DNA of 64,000 bases from Rubellimicrobium roseum (GTDB lineage Bacteria > Pseudomonadota > Alphaproteobacteria > Rhodobacterales > Rhodobacteraceae), in NCBI RefSeq assembly GCF_006152145.1, contig NZ_VDFV01000012.1, positions 36,858 to 100,857 on the forward strand. The letters are read 5' to 3'. The notes beneath the pieces were generated by a model. It was not told the DNA's origin, made no database searches, and worked only from the letters and a program-made list of their open reading frames with translations. The translations under genes were made by a program, and so were the position numbers. Position 1 is the first letter of the stretch; each line of letters starts with the position of its first letter. Below, in pieces: positions 1 to 9,091 of this stretch.

Positions 1-1
1 G

Positions 2-403
2 TGGCTGCCCAAGCTCGCGGAGATCGAGGCGCGCAACGACCGGCTGATGGCCGACACGGAGGCCGCGCTTTCCACCGCCGAAGCCGGGCGGCGCGAGGCC
101 TACCAGGGCAACCTGGAGGTGCAGCGGCAGGTGGACGAGGTGATCGATGCCTACCGTGCCATGCTGGACGGGCGCGAGGGGCTGACGCGCGACGGGCTAG
201 AGGTCGCGCGCAAGGACGCGGACGTGGCGCTGAACACCCTGCGGACGCTGGAGGCGGCGGTGTCGCTCCAGTCGCAGATGCTGTGGTCGTCCGAGGAGTT
301 CGAGAGCCTGATGGAGATCGCGCCGCCCGAGCTGCTGCCCTTGGGCGACGACGAGATGTTCCAGCGATTCCTCGACGTCTCGCGCGAGCTGGCGACGAGC
401 TAG
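2..403 (+). CDS. Coiled-coil protein of unknown function (5' end cut by window)
   Basis: The reading frame is already open at the window edge, so only the last 133 residues are seen. They are rich in Glu, Ala, Arg and Leu with heptad-like spacing, suggesting a long helix or coiled coil, then a less charged tail ending ELATS. I see no signal peptide, membrane segment or catalytic motif in this part and do not recognise the family. The stop TAG shares a CTAG with the stop of the convergent cytochrome gene. Confidence 0.75.
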   Translation, partial: WLPKLAEIEARNDRLMADTEAALSTAEAGRREAYQGNLEVQRQVDEVIDAYRAMLDGREGLTRDGLEVARKDADVALNTLRTLEAAVSLQSQMLWSSEEFESLMEIAPPELLPLGDDEMFQRFLDVSRELATS

Positions 404-801
404 GGCGCCTGAATGCTTTCCAGGTAGTCTGCAAGGGCGAGGAGCGTGGCGGGCACCGGCGTGCCCGTACCGTCCGGGTTCTCCACGATGATGGTGTCGC
501 CCAGGTCGGTGGCGCCGAACTCGGGCATGGCGGGGCTGAAGTGCGAGCCGCGCCGGTAGCCGTCGATGACGCTCATGACGTAGTCGCGGGGGAAGGTGCC
601 GCCGTTGCGGGCCGCGATGGTCGTGAGGTCGGCCGGGCGGGGGTCGAGCCCCCCGGCCATCGCACCGTTCCCGGTGCCGTCCACGCCGTGGCAGGAGGCG
701 CAGGATTCGAGGAAGGCGTTGCGGCCCGAGATGCCTTCATGCGGGTCGGCCGGCACGCAGGCCATCAGCGCGAAGGGCGCGAGGAGAAGAAGATGACGCA
801 T
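400..801 (-). CDS. Lipoprotein c-type cytochrome
   Basis: This is a 133-residue protein. The start is the ATG at 801, 6-7 bases after an AGGAG; it opens an N-terminal signal with a lipobox ending LMAC (Cys15), so a lipid-anchored periplasmic protein is expected. A heme c site CASCH lies at residues 34-38, and a Met in SPAMPEF is a likely distal ligand. One heme and small size fit class I cytochrome c electron carriers. It lies 50 bases downstream of lolD on the same strand and may be cotranscribed. The redox partner cannot be told from the window. Confidence 0.85.
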   Translation of the reverse strand: MRHLLLLAPFALMACVPADPHEGISGRNAFLESCASCHGVDGTGNGAMAGGLDPRPADLTTIAARNGGTFPRDYVMSVIDGYRRGSHFSPAMPEFGATDLGDTIIVENPDGTGTPVPATLLALADYLESIQAP

Positions 802-854
802 GGGGGGCTCCTGCTCTGTCCCGGGATGGCGCGTCTGAGTCGCCTTGGCCCCGA

Positions 855-1535
855 TCATGCCGGAACCACCCGCCCCCCGTCGAGACGCAGCACGCGGTCC
901 ATGCGCGCGGCGAGCGCGAGGTTGTGCGTGGCGATGAGCGCCGAAAGGCCGGTGGAGCGGACGAGGACCATGAGCGCGTCGAAGACGAGGTCGGAGGTAT
1001 CCGGATCGAGGTTGCCGGTGGGCTCGTCGGCCAGCAGCAGGCGCGGCGCGTTGGCCAGCGCCCGGCAGAAGGCCACGCGCTGCTGTTCGCCGCCCGAGAG
1101 CTGGGCGGGGCGATGCGATGCACGGGGCCGGACGCCGACGCGGTCCATGAGGTCGAGCGCGCGCGCCTCGGCGGCCTTGCGCGCGGTGCCATGGGCGAGT
1201 TGCGGGAGGACGATGTTCTCCAGCGCCGTGAACTCGGGCAGGAGGTGGTGGAATTGGTAGACGAAGCCCACGAGGTCGCGGCGGGCGAGCGTGCGCTGCC
1301 GGTCCCCGAGCCGCGTCATGTCGGTGCCGCCCAGGATCACCTGCCCCTCGTCGGCCGAGTCGAGGAGGCCCGCGATGTGCAGCAGCGTCGACTTGCCCGC
1401 GCCCGAGGGGGCGACGAGGGCCACGACCTCGCCGGGGGCGAGCGAGAGGTCCACGCCGCGCAGCACCTCGACGGCCGAGGGCTTGCCGGGGTTGTAGGTC
1501 TTTCGGATGCCCCGAAGGGCCAGGGCCTCACTCAT
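855..1535 (-). CDS. lolD: LolD, lipoprotein-releasing ABC transporter ATPase
   Basis: A 226-residue ABC ATPase that powers release of outer-membrane lipoproteins from the inner membrane to LolA. Walker A is at residues 42-50 (APSGAGKST, with Ala where most family members have Gly). The signature [10 protein letters not shown] is near residue 145, followed by Walker [10 protein letters not shown]. LolD-family length and motifs fit well. It overlaps the 3' end of the lolC-type permease by 8 bases, which implies translational coupling and a LolCD complex. Confidence 0.93.
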   Translation of the reverse strand: MSEALALRGIRKTYNPGKPSAVEVLRGVDLSLAPGEVVALVAPSGAGKSTLLHIAGLLDSADEGQVILGGTDMTRLGDRQRTLARRDLVGFVYQFHHLLPEFTALENIVLPQLAHGTARKAAEARALDLMDRVGVRPRASHRPAQLSGGEQQRVAFCRALANAPRLLLADEPTGNLDPDTSDLVFDALMVLVRSTGLSALIATHNLALAARMDRVLRLDGGRVVPA

Positions 1536-2811
1536 AGCGCAGGGCCTCGACGGGGTTCATGCGGGCGGCGCGGCGGGCCGGGAAGAGCGTGACGACCCAG
1601 GAGAGGACCAGCGAAAGGGTCACCGCGGAAAGGACGTCCGCCCATTCCAGCTTCGCCGGGAGGCGGTAGATGCCCCGGATCTGCGGGTCCCAGACGCCCC
1701 CGCCCGACAGGTAGTTCACGGCGGCGAAGATGGGGTCGATCCAGATGGCGAAGGCGCAGCCGAGGAGGACGCCGAGGATCGTGCCGATGGTGCCGATGGA
1801 GGCGCCGCACAGGAAGAAGACGCGCAGGATCGCACCCTCCGTCAGGCCCATGGTGCGCAGGATGCCGATGTCGCGGCCCTTGTTCTTCACCAGCATGATG
1901 AGGCCCGAGATGATGTTCATCGACGCGATCAGCACGAGGACCGAAAGGATCACGAACATCACGTTATCCTCGACAGTGAGCGCGGACAGGAACGCGCCCG
2001 AGGAATCCTTCCAGGTCCAGGCATAGGCACGGGGACCGGCGGCCTCGAGGATGGCGGGCACCTGCGCCTCGACGGTGTCGGGGTCGGCGACCAGCACCTC
2101 GATCTCGTCGGCCACGCCCTCTCGGTTGAAGAAGGTCTGGGCGGCGGGAAGCGGCAGGTAGGCGCGGGTGCGGTCGATGTCCCAGCGCCCGGCGGTGAAG
2201 ATGTAGGTCACCTCGTAGGCCGAGACGCGGGGGCTCACGCCCAGCGGCGTGCGCGCGCCGTCGGGCGAGATCAGGCGGAGGCGGTCGCCCACCGCGACCC
2301 CCAGTTCCCGTGCCAGACCCGAGCCGATGGCGATCCCTTGGGGGAAGCGGGCGAGGTCGCCGTCGAAGACCTCGGGCGCCGCGATGCGGGGGATGTCCTG
2401 AAGGTCCTCGGGCGCGATACCGAAGATCTCGACGCCCGCGTTCCGGCCCTGGAAGGTCGCCATGACCTGCCCGCGCACCAAGGGAGCCGCGCGGGTGACG
2501 CCCGGAACCTGGGCGATGCGCTGCGCCATATCGGGGGCGTCGGGGATGGTGCGCGTCTCCTGGCCCTGCGGGCCCAGCTCGGGCGTGACGTAGACGGTGA
2601 CATGGGCGTTGGCGCCCAGGATCGTGTCCACGAACTCCTCGCGGAAGCCCGAGCGCACGGCGAGCGTCGCGATCAGCGCGAAAACGGCGAGCGTCACGCC
2701 GACGAGGCTGATCCAGGTCATCACGGAAACGCCGCCCTCGGCCCTCTTGGCGCGCAGGTAGCGCCAGGCGATCATCCATTCATACGGGGCGAAGGGGGTC
2801 GTGCGGGCCAT
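1528..2811 (-). CDS. lolC: LolC/LolE-type lipoprotein-releasing permease
   Basis: A 427-residue permease of the LolCDE machine. The start at 2811 ([12 protein letters not shown]) follows GGAAGGA. One membrane helix lies near residues 30-50, then a large periplasmic MacB-PCD-like domain, then three helices in the last 150 residues, as in LolC/E. Alphaproteobacteria commonly have one hybrid LolC/E permease rather than two, and only one gene is seen here next to lolD. An upstream in-frame extension to 3075 exists but runs into the divergent gene and is not needed. Confidence 0.92.
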   Translation of the reverse strand: MARTTPFAPYEWMIAWRYLRAKRAEGGVSVMTWISLVGVTLAVFALIATLAVRSGFREEFVDTILGANAHVTVYVTPELGPQGQETRTIPDAPDMAQRIAQVPGVTRAAPLVRGQVMATFQGRNAGVEIFGIAPEDLQDIPRIAAPEVFDGDLARFPQGIAIGSGLARELGVAVGDRLRLISPDGARTPLGVSPRVSAYEVTYIFTAGRWDIDRTRAYLPLPAAQTFFNREGVADEIEVLVADPDTVEAQVPAILEAAGPRAYAWTWKDSSGAFLSALTVEDNVMFVILSVLVLIASMNIISGLIMLVKNKGRDIGILRTMGLTEGAILRVFFLCGASIGTIGTILGVLLGCAFAIWIDPIFAAVNYLSGGGVWDPQIRGIYRLPAKLEWADVLSAVTLSLVLSWVVTLFPARRAARMNPVEALRYE

Positions 2812-2971
2812 GAGGGGTCCTTCCGGGTCGCGCGGACCATGGCGAGGGTGGCAGGGAAGGTCAACGCGAGGGCCGCTGACGGGGCGTCGCGTTCCGGTGA
2901 CCGTCTGACCTGCGGCGCAACCGTCCTGCGGCTCGCTGCGTTCCGGTCTCGTCAGCCGGAAGGAGCGTGAC

Positions 2972-3613
2972 ATGGCGAACGCGAAGCGGACGAACCCGGA
3001 CCTGTGGGAGAAGGTGAAGGCCGAGGTGACCAAGGGCGACAAGGGAGGCGACCCGGGCGAGTGGTCGGCCCGCAAGGCGCAGATGGCCGTTCAGGAGTAC
3101 AAGAAGCGCGGTGGCGGCTACGACGAGACGAAGGGGCCGAAGAAGGAGGACACCTCGCTGCACCACTGGACCGAGGAGGACTGGGGCACGAAGTCGGGCG
3201 GCGAGAGCGGCGAGACGGGCGAGCGCTACCTGCCGCGCGAGGTGCGCATGCTGCTGACAGAGGACGAATACGCCCGCACGACGCGCAGGAAACGGGGAGC
3301 CAGGGAGCAGTTCGTGGACCAGCCCAAGGATGTCCGCGAGAAGGTGTCGCGCATCCGAGATGACGGGCCGACCAAGGAGATGCTGGAGGAGCGCGCGGCG
3401 GAACTGGGCATCGAGGGGCGCGGCTCCATGAGCAAGGAGGCCCTGCTCAAGTCCATTGGGGCCACGACCGACGCGAACGGCCGCGCCAAGGGCGGGGCCG
3501 GAGCGCTGGGCGCGATGACCAAGGCGGACCTCCTGGGCATGGCCAAGGAGCGCGGCCTTGAGGGGCGCTCGAGGATGTCGAAGGACGACCTCGTGCGGGC
3601 GCTGGGGGGCTGA
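2972..3613 (+). CDS. DUF5872-like / SAP-type helical protein
   Basis: A 213-residue, highly charged soluble protein preceded by GGAAGGAG. The N-terminal 75 residues (NPDLWEKVKAEV, GEWSARKAQ, YKKRGGGY) resemble the DUF5872 family of unknown function. The C-terminal third holds two copies of a SAP/Rho-N-like unit (MLEERAAELGIEGRGSMSKE and LLGMAKERGLEGRSRMSKDD), folds that often bind nucleic acid. A DNA- or RNA-binding role is therefore an inference only. It is divergent from lolC and convergent with the ThuA-like gene. Confidence 0.75.
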   Translation: MANAKRTNPDLWEKVKAEVTKGDKGGDPGEWSARKAQMAVQEYKKRGGGYDETKGPKKEDTSLHHWTEEDWGTKSGGESGETGERYLPREVRMLLTEDEYARTTRRKRGAREQFVDQPKDVREKVSRIRDDGPTKEMLEERAAELGIEGRGSMSKEALLKSIGATTDANGRAKGGAGALGAMTKADLLGMAKERGLEGRSRMSKDDLVRALGG

Positions 3614-3617
3614 GCCC

Positions 3618-4328
3618 CTACCAGTGGCTGCCGGGGCTCTGGAACTGGTCCACCCCCTGCCCCGCCGCGAGCCCCTTGCCCTGGGCCGCCCAGATCATGC
3701 CACGGCGCAGCATCTCGTAGGGGGCGCCCTCCGCGATGACGTTCGCCTTGTGCCCCAGCGCGTTGTAGTAGACGCGGCCAAGGCCCCAGTGCCGCGTCCA
3801 GGCGACGGGCATCTCCACCTCTCCGTTGGGCGAGTGGTACCAGGTGACGGTCGGGAAGCGCGTGGTGGCGAGGATCGTGTTCGCCGGGTCGACGTGCAGG
3901 TAGTATTGCTCGGTCTCGACCTCGAAATCCGGGATGTCCCGCACCAGCGCGTCCTCGGGGCGGGTGATGCGGACGGCGTAGCGCTGGCCGTCGCCGCCCG
4001 GATGCGCAACCCACTGGCCGCCGGTGATGAACTGCCAGAGCGGGTTGCCCCGGAAGGCGTCGCACATGCCGCCGTGGCAGCCGGCGATGCCGGTGCCCCG
4101 CGCCACCGCCTCGGAGACGTTCGTCGCCCGCTCGCGCGAAAGCTCGCTCATGGTCCAGACAGGGACGATGAGGTCGAGGGCGCGCAGCCCCTCGGCGTCG
4201 TCGAAGGCGTCGAGGGAGTCGGTCACGGTGACCTCCATGCCCTCGGCCTCCAGCATCCGCCGGAAGATCTCGGCCACGCGGTCGGGCTCGTGGCCGGGCC
4301 AGCCGCCCCAGGTGATGAGTGCCTTCAT
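3618..4328 (-). CDS. ThuA-like domain protein
   Basis: A 236-residue cytoplasmic protein. The start MKALITWGGWPGHEP at 4328 follows AGGGAGGA. The fold is that of ThuA/trehalose-utilisation proteins (class I glutamine-amidotransferase-like): an N-terminal beta-alpha segment, GIAGCHGGMCDAFR in the middle, and a conserved C-terminal LGHKANVIAEG region. Family members are linked to sugar metabolism but mostly lack a proven reaction. It sits only 75 bases from proS and may be cotranscribed. Confidence 0.82.
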   Translation of the reverse strand: MKALITWGGWPGHEPDRVAEIFRRMLEAEGMEVTVTDSLDAFDDAEGLRALDLIVPVWTMSELSRERATNVSEAVARGTGIAGCHGGMCDAFRGNPLWQFITGGQWVAHPGGDGQRYAVRITRPEDALVRDIPDFEVETEQYYLHVDPANTILATTRFPTVTWYHSPNGEVEMPVAWTRHWGLGRVYYNALGHKANVIAEGAPYEMLRRGMIWAAQGKGLAAGQGVDQFQSPGSHW

Positions 4329-4403
4329 GTGTCGTCCTCCCTTGGCCTGGGGGACGGGACAGGATTCGGCCGGGAGGGTCAAGCCACCCCGGCCGAGCCC
4401 GGG

Positions 4404-5744
4404 TCAGGGATGGGCCGCGTAGATCTGCGCCACGCGGTCGATCGCGGCCTCGGGCGACATCTCCTCGGACTCGCCGGTGCGGCGCGAGGTCAGCTCCACC
4501 ACGCCGTTCTTGAGCCCGCGCGGGCCCACGGTGATCCGCCACGGCAGGCCGATCAGGTCGGTGGTCGCGAACTTCTCGCCCGCCCGCGCGTCGCGGTCGT
4601 CGTAGAGCGGGTCGAGGCCGCGCGCCTGGAGCCCCTTGTAGATCGCCTCGCAGGCGGCGTCCGCCTCGCTGTCGCCCTGCTTGAGGTTGACGATGGCCGC
4701 GTGGAAGGGGGTCACGCCCTCGGGCCAGATGATGCCCTTGTCGTCGTGCGACGCCTCGATGATCGCGCCGAGGAGGCGGCTCACGCCGATCCCGTGCGAG
4801 CCCATCTCCACCGGCACCTTGCGGCCGTCGGCAGTGGTGACGGTGGCACCCATGGATTCGGAATACTTGGTGCCGAAGTAGAAGATCTGTCCGACCTCGA
4901 TGCCGCGGCCGACCTTGCGATGCACCTCAAGAACGTCCTCGAACGCCTTGGGATCGTGCGTCTCGTCGGTGCGGGCGTAGAAGCTGGTGAACTTCTGGAC
5001 GATGCCCGCGACCTGCTCTCGGTCGTGGTAGTCGATGTCGATGCCGCCGAGGCGCAGCGTCGTCACCGCCTCGTCGTAGAAGACCTCGGATTCGCCGGTC
5101 GAGGCGAGCACCAGAAACTCGTGCGTGTTGTCGCCGCCGATGGGGCCCGAGGCCGCGCGCATCGGGATCGCGGTCAGGCCCATCCGCTCGTAGGTGCGCA
5201 GGTAGCTGACCATGTGGCGGTTGTAGGCGTGGATCGCCGATTCCTTGTCCACGTCGAAGTTGTACCCGTCCTTCATCAGGAACTCGCGCCCTCGCATGAC
5301 GCCGAAGCGGGGGCGCATCTCGTCCCGGAACTTCCACTGGATGTGGTAGAGCGTGAGCGGCAGTTCCTTGTAGCTGGTCACGTGGCTGCGGAAGATGTCG
5401 GTGATCATCTCCTCGTTCGTGGGGCCATAGAGCATCTCGCGATCCTGACGGTCGCGGATGCGCAGCATCTCCTGGCCGTAGTCGTCGTAGCGCCCCGACT
5501 CGCGCCACAGGTCCGCCGGTTGCAGCGTGGGCATCAGGAGCGGGATGTGCCCCGCCTTCTGCTGCTCCTCGTGGACGATCTGCTCGATCCGGCGCAGCAC
5601 CTTGAGGCCGAGCGGGAGCCAGGAATAGATCCCCGCCGCCTGCTGCTTGATCATGCCCGCGCGCAGCATGTAGCGGTGCGACACGATCTGCGCCTCCGCC
5701 GGATTTTCCTTGAGCACGGGGAGGAAGTAGCGGGTCAGGCGCAT
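4404..5744 (-). CDS. proS: Prolyl-tRNA synthetase, short alphaproteobacterial form
   Basis: A 446-residue class II synthetase that charges tRNA-Pro with proline in the cytosol. The start at 5744 ([13 protein letters not shown]) is chosen because it matches the usual N-terminus. Motif 2 is seen around [14 protein letters not shown] and motif 3 around [14 protein letters not shown], with the anticodon-binding domain in the last 100 residues. At this length it lacks the inserted editing domain of the E. coli enzyme, as is normal for alphaproteobacteria. In many Rhodobacterales proS lies directly beside lolC; here two genes intervene. Confidence 0.95.
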   Translation of the reverse strand: MRLTRYFLPVLKENPAEAQIVSHRYMLRAGMIKQQAAGIYSWLPLGLKVLRRIEQIVHEEQQKAGHIPLLMPTLQPADLWRESGRYDDYGQEMLRIRDRQDREMLYGPTNEEMITDIFRSHVTSYKELPLTLYHIQWKFRDEMRPRFGVMRGREFLMKDGYNFDVDKESAIHAYNRHMVSYLRTYERMGLTAIPMRAASGPIGGDNTHEFLVLASTGESEVFYDEAVTTLRLGGIDIDYHDREQVAGIVQKFTSFYARTDETHDPKAFEDVLEVHRKVGRGIEVGQIFYFGTKYSESMGATVTTADGRKVPVEMGSHGIGVSRLLGAIIEASHDDKGIIWPEGVTPFHAAIVNLKQGDSEADAACEAIYKGLQARGLDPLYDDRDARAGEKFATTDLIGLPWRITVGPRGLKNGVVELTSRRTGESEEMSPEAAIDRVAQIYAAHP

Positions 5745-5850
5745 TCGCGTGTCCTTCGCGGCGGGTTTCTTGGGCCGCGCCGTGTTAGGGCAAGGCAACG
5801 GGCCGGGCAAGCCAAGGGCTGCCCGGCCGCACTGGTCACAACCGCACTGG

Positions 5851-6276
5851 TTACTCCGCGGGCGTCAGGAGCGCGTCCATCCGGTTGCCGCGGGCGTCGG
5901 CCGGGGCCGCGCCGAAGCCGTGGCGGATCACCGTGAAGAGGAAGACGAGCATCGAGCCGAAGGTCAGGAATGAGCCGACGATGGCCAGCAGAGGCGCGCC
6001 GCCCGCGATGGCGATGGCGATGCCGGGCACCATGAGGGCAACGCCGGGGATGGCGAGCGCGGCGTGGACCCTGGGCAGCCAGCCGCGCGCGGCCTGGGGC
6101 GTCAGGCGGTAGTAGACCGCGAAGAGCGCCAGCGTGACCCAGCCCACGAGGTTGAGATGGGCATGGGCCCCGGACATGGCATGATCGTGGGTGGCCGACA
6201 TCTGGAGGCCCCAGATCATGCCGCCCGTGACACAGAGCGCGGCGGCGAGGAAGAATACGAATGCAATGTCGCGCAT
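5851..6276 (-). CDS. Small membrane protein with heme-copper-oxidase-like helix motif
   Basis: A 141-residue protein with four predicted membrane helices. The second helix begins [20 protein letters not shown]; this His-x-His-Leu-Asn pattern recalls heme-ligand helices of cytochrome oxidase or NorB subunit I, and such proteins are often labelled oxidase subunit I-like. The rest of an oxidase is absent, so it is not an oxidase subunit by itself. Function unknown. It stands alone, about 110 bases before proS on the same strand, with a 9-bp hairpin upstream. Confidence 0.75.
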   Translation of the reverse strand: MRDIAFVFFLAAALCVTGGMIWGLQMSATHDHAMSGAHAHLNLVGWVTLALFAVYYRLTPQAARGWLPRVHAALAIPGVALMVPGIAIAIAGGAPLLAIVGSFLTFGSMLVFLFTVIRHGFGAAPADARGNRMDALLTPAE

Positions 6277-6317
6277 GAGGCGATCCTTTCGAATGGCACG
6301 GCGTCTAAATTCATGAT

Positions 6318-6344
6318 CGGAGCCGGATGAATGTGCCGGCTCCG
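6318..6344. repeat. 9-bp perfect inverted repeat upstream of the membrane protein
   Basis: CGGAGCCGG and CCGGCTCCG are separated by 9 bases. It lies 42 bases upstream of the start of the membrane protein on the minus strand. It could be a 5' leader hairpin or an operator. No T-tract follows on either side. Confidence 0.5.
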
Positions 6345-6422
6345 TGAAATGGGATGCGAAATGCGGCCCGTTCTGAAGGAATTGATGACCAGCCCGGCGA
6401 CTTGCGTCAAGCCGCCGCAGGG

Positions 6423-6448
6423 GGGAGGTCAGGAATACCTGACCTCCC
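6423..6448 (-). terminator. Hairpin just after the first cupin gene
   Basis: GGGAGGTCAGG and CCTGACCTCCC form a perfect 11-bp stem with an AATA loop, beginning 2 bases after the stop codon of the cupin at 6451. There is no T-tract, so it is a terminator-like or mRNA-protecting hairpin rather than a canonical intrinsic terminator. Confidence 0.6.
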
Positions 6449-6450
6449 TG

Positions 6451-6891
6451 TCAGAGCGGGCCGCCGGTGATGACCTGTCCGAAGCGCGCGCCCAGGGCGG
6501 CGATGGCGTCGCGGTCGCGGGGCATCTGGAGTTGCCCTGCGAGGAGGCCCTGAAAATAGCCTTCGAAGCCGCCGGGGGTGAGCACCGCGAGGATCCGCGC
6601 CGGGCCTTCGCCAAGGACGCGAAAGGCGTGCTCCACCCCTCGCGGGACGAAGACCGACTCGCCGGCACCCAGCGTGGTCAGGCCCGCGGGCGTCCAGACC
6701 TCGATGGCGCCGTCGAGCACGGCAATCACCTCGTCCTCGTTCGCGTGGGTGTGGCGGGGCGGTCCGGCCAGGGGCGGGCTGATGATCTCCACGAGTCCCA
6801 GACGGCCGCCGGTCTCCTCGGCGGTGGCGAGGATGCTTACCTGCGAGGGGCCGACCGAGCCGCGGCGCGGCCGTTCAACGATGTCCTTCAT
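6451..6891 (-). CDS. Cupin-domain protein 1 of the LysR cluster
   Basis: A 146-residue single-domain cupin. The first cupin motif is GPPRHTHANEDEVIAVLDG, carrying two His and one Glu metal ligands; the second region is FVPRGVEHAFRV, giving the third His. Such quercetinase-like proteins bind Fe, Mn or Ni and act as dioxygenases or isomerases on small aromatic or flavonoid-like substrates, but the substrate here is unknown. The start ATG at 6891 is 115 bases from the divergent LysR start. It is about the same length as, and closely similar to, the cupin at 7966. Confidence 0.85.
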   Translation of the reverse strand: MKDIVERPRRGSVGPSQVSILATAEETGGRLGLVEIISPPLAGPPRHTHANEDEVIAVLDGAIEVWTPAGLTTLGAGESVFVPRGVEHAFRVLGEGPARILAVLTPGGFEGYFQGLLAGQLQMPRDRDAIAALGARFGQVITGGPL

Positions 6892-6978
6892 GATCTTCGC
6901 CTTTCGATGAGTTGATGAAAATCCCGGCCCTGGCCGTTGCGCCTGTCCTGCCACGAGGCGCGGGCATATGGAAAATTG

Positions 6979-6998
6979 ATTGATGGTATGGCATCTAT
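6979..6998. promoter_or_regulatory. Candidate LysR box between cupin 1 and lysR
   Basis: ATTGAT, 8 bases, ATCTAT form an imperfect dyad (5 of 6 positions pair) that contains T-N11-A, the usual LysR recognition pattern. It lies in the divergent spacer, just 5' of the LysR start, in an AT-rich patch unlike the flanks. This fits autoregulation plus control of cupin 1. Confidence 0.5.
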
Positions 6999-7005
6999 TC
7001 GTTCC

Positions 7006-7947
7006 ATGAATTTCCAGTCGCTCGACCTCAATCTCCTGCGCGTGCTCGAAGCGCTGCTCGAGACGGGCTCGACCGTGCGGGCGGGCGAGCGGGTGGGCCT
7101 GTCGCAGCCCGCCGTCTCGGCGGCACTGGGGCGGCTGCGGCACGCGTTGGGGGACCCGCTCCTGGTGCGGCAGGGGCAAAGGCTGGTGCCGACCGACTAC
7201 GCGCGCGGCCTTGCCGGACCGCTGCGCGAGGCGCTGGACAGGTTGCGCGCCGTGCTGGCGGGGCCCGAGGACTGGGACCCGGGGCGAGCGGAGATGACCT
7301 TTCGCATCTCGGGCAGCGAGTCGCAGGCGGACCTGCTGATGCCGCGCCTCGCGGCCGAGTTGGCCGGGGTGGCGCCCGGCATCCAGCTGCAACTGCTGGA
7401 GCTGGGGACCCCGGGGTTCCTGGACCGACTGGAGCGGGACGACGCGGACCTGGCGATCCTGCCCGAGATGGACCTGCCCCCTTGGGCCGAGGGCCGGCGC
7501 GTCTTCGTGTCCCGCCTGACGATGATCGCCCGGAGCGGGCACCCGGAGCTGGCGGGGCTCGCCGCCGGCGCGGAGGTGCCGCTCGATCTGTTCTGCGGGC
7601 TGCGGCACGTGCTGGCTTCGCCCGACGGGCGGATGCAGGGGATGGGCGACGCCGCGCTGGCCCGGCTGGGGCGCGCCCGCCATGTCGCAATGACGCTGCC
7701 CAACTTCTCGGGCGTCTGCCGGGTGGTGGAGGCGAGCGACCTCGTGGCGCTGGTGCCCGGCCACGCGGCGCGGGCGGGGATCGGGCGGGGAACGCTCCGC
7801 GCCCATGTCCCGCCGGTCGAGCTGCCGCCCGTGCCCATCGCGATGGTCTGGCATCGGCGCGACGCGGCCGCGCCCGCCCATCGCTGGATGCGGGGGCGGA
7901 TCGCGGAGATCCTGGCGCTGCTGGACGAGGGCGGCCCGCCGCTCTGA
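7006..7947 (+). CDS. LysR-family transcriptional regulator
   Basis: A 313-residue regulator. The start at 7006 (MNFQSLDLNLLRVLEALLE) gives the standard LysR N-terminus; an upstream in-frame ATG at 6937 would extend across the operator. A winged helix-turn-helix occupies residues 5-65 (GLSQPAVSAALGRLRHALGDPLLVRQG), followed by a two-lobed co-inducer domain. It is divergent from cupin 1 and convergent with cupin 2, so the cupins are the likely targets. The effector is not deducible. Confidence 0.93.
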   Translation: MNFQSLDLNLLRVLEALLETGSTVRAGERVGLSQPAVSAALGRLRHALGDPLLVRQGQRLVPTDYARGLAGPLREALDRLRAVLAGPEDWDPGRAEMTFRISGSESQADLLMPRLAAELAGVAPGIQLQLLELGTPGFLDRLERDDADLAILPEMDLPPWAEGRRVFVSRLTMIARSGHPELAGLAAGAEVPLDLFCGLRHVLASPDGRMQGMGDAALARLGRARHVAMTLPNFSGVCRVVEASDLVALVPGHAARAGIGRGTLRAHVPPVELPPVPIAMVWHRRDAAAPAHRWMRGRIAEILALLDEGGPPL

Positions 7948-7981
7948 GGCGGCCCGCCCGGAGCCTCAGAGCGGCGGGCCG
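7932..7981. terminator. 19-bp perfect inverted repeat across two convergent gene ends
   Basis: The arms at 7932-7950 and 7963-7981 are exact reverse complements (CGGCCCGCCGCTCTGAGGC and its mirror) with a 12-base loop. Each arm contains the last codons and TGA stop of its gene: both proteins end Gly-Pro-Pro-Leu with the same codons. A very strong bidirectional hairpin is expected for both transcripts. No T-tract. Confidence 0.7.
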
Positions 7982-8403
7982 GTGAAGCTGAGGTTATGGC
8001 GCGCGGCGCTTTCCAGGACCGGTCCCATGTCCTCGGGGATGCGGTAGGCGTTCCGCGCCATCTCGGCGAAGAAGCCCTCGAAGCCGCCGGGGGTCAGGAT
8101 CACGAGGTGGCGCGACTCGGTGACCGAGCGGTAGGTGTGCTCGGTGCCGCGGGGGATGAAGGCGGCCTCGCCCGGGCCCTTGCGGAAGATCGCCCCGGCA
8201 ACCCAGAACTCGACCTCGCCGGTGAGGACGACGAAGCATTCGTCCTCGGCGGCGTGGACGTGGCGCGGGGGGCCTGACAGGGCGGGCGAGGTGCTGTCGA
8301 CGATGCACATCGCGCCGCTCGTCTGGGAGGTGGACAGGATCGTGCGGTAGGTCGTGCCGTTCCAGTCGAGCGAAGGGGCGGCAGGGTCGGGAAGGTCCTT
8401 CAT
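7966..8403 (-). CDS. Cupin-domain protein 2 of the LysR cluster
   Basis: A 145-residue single-domain cupin, clearly paralogous to the one at 6451: it shares GPPRHxHAxEDE, FIPRGTEHTYR and the tail LTPGGFEGFF. Metal ligands expected are the two His and Glu of the first motif plus His of the second. The start ATG at 8403 follows GGAGA. A small-molecule dioxygenase or isomerase is plausible, substrate unknown. It ends convergently with lysR and is followed in the operon direction by the shared hairpin. Confidence 0.85.
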   Translation of the reverse strand: MKDLPDPAAPSLDWNGTTYRTILSTSQTSGAMCIVDSTSPALSGPPRHVHAAEDECFVVLTGEVEFWVAGAIFRKGPGEAAFIPRGTEHTYRSVTESRHLVILTPGGFEGFFAEMARNAYRIPEDMGPVLESAARHNLSFTGPPL

Positions 8404-8536
8404 GGTCGTCTCCAAGGGAAAGGGGGAACCCGGCGGCTTCGCGGGGCCGCGGGCAGTGGAAGGCGGGCCGGCGACGCGGGGCATCGGCCGCGCGCCAGAG
8501 TCCGGCGCAGGATGGGCTCCGGCGGATCCGGGTCCG

Positions 8537-8908
8537 TCAGGACTCGAGGCTGCGGCGCGTCAGGACGGCAATGTGCCGGGACTCGGTCAGGGCGCGGACC
8601 TCGTGCTCGGTGCCGCGGGGGATGAAGAGCGACTCGCCCGCCCGGCGGCGCAGGATGCGGCCGGGCAGCCGGAACTCCAGAAGGCCCGAGAGCACGATGC
8701 AGAGCTCGTCCTCCTCGGCGTGGCTGTGGGCGGGCACGAGGGTCTCGGCCGGGGTCGTGCAGTCCGTGACGCCCAGGGCGCCGGTGTCGCGGGAGGAGAG
8801 CATGGCGTGATAGGTGATCCGGGAGGGCAAGGGCCCGGCTGCGCCCATGAGGTCGCGGGCCATGGCGGCGGGAAGAACGGGGGCGAGATCGCGAAGCAAG
8901 GCGTTCAT
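8537..8908 (-). CDS. Cupin-domain protein 3 of the LysR cluster
   Basis: A 123-residue cupin, shorter than the two neighbours because it lacks their C-terminal segment. The first motif is VPAHSHAEEDELCIVLSGLL and the second FIPRGTEHEVRAL. The ATG at 8908 follows GGAG. It is 133 bases upstream of cupin 2 on the same strand, so the two may be cotranscribed. Divergence from cupins 1 and 2 suggests an older duplication. Function unknown beyond the fold. Confidence 0.82.
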   Translation of the reverse strand: MNALLRDLAPVLPAAMARDLMGAAGPLPSRITYHAMLSSRDTGALGVTDCTTPAETLVPAHSHAEEDELCIVLSGLLEFRLPGRILRRRAGESLFIPRGTEHEVRALTESRHIAVLTRRSLES

Positions 8909-9091
8909 CGGAAACTCCGGAAGAGGAATGGGACCGTGAAAAAGGCTCAATGTCCGCGAGCCTAGGCCCGGGCCGGACCCCGCTCCAGTCGGGATATCCC
9001 CACCCGGCGGAGCGCCGCCCTTTGGGCCAAGCTTGCCAAGCCCGAAGGGCTCGGTCACATCTGGGCCGCACGGAAGGGGAGACGGGCCGGC

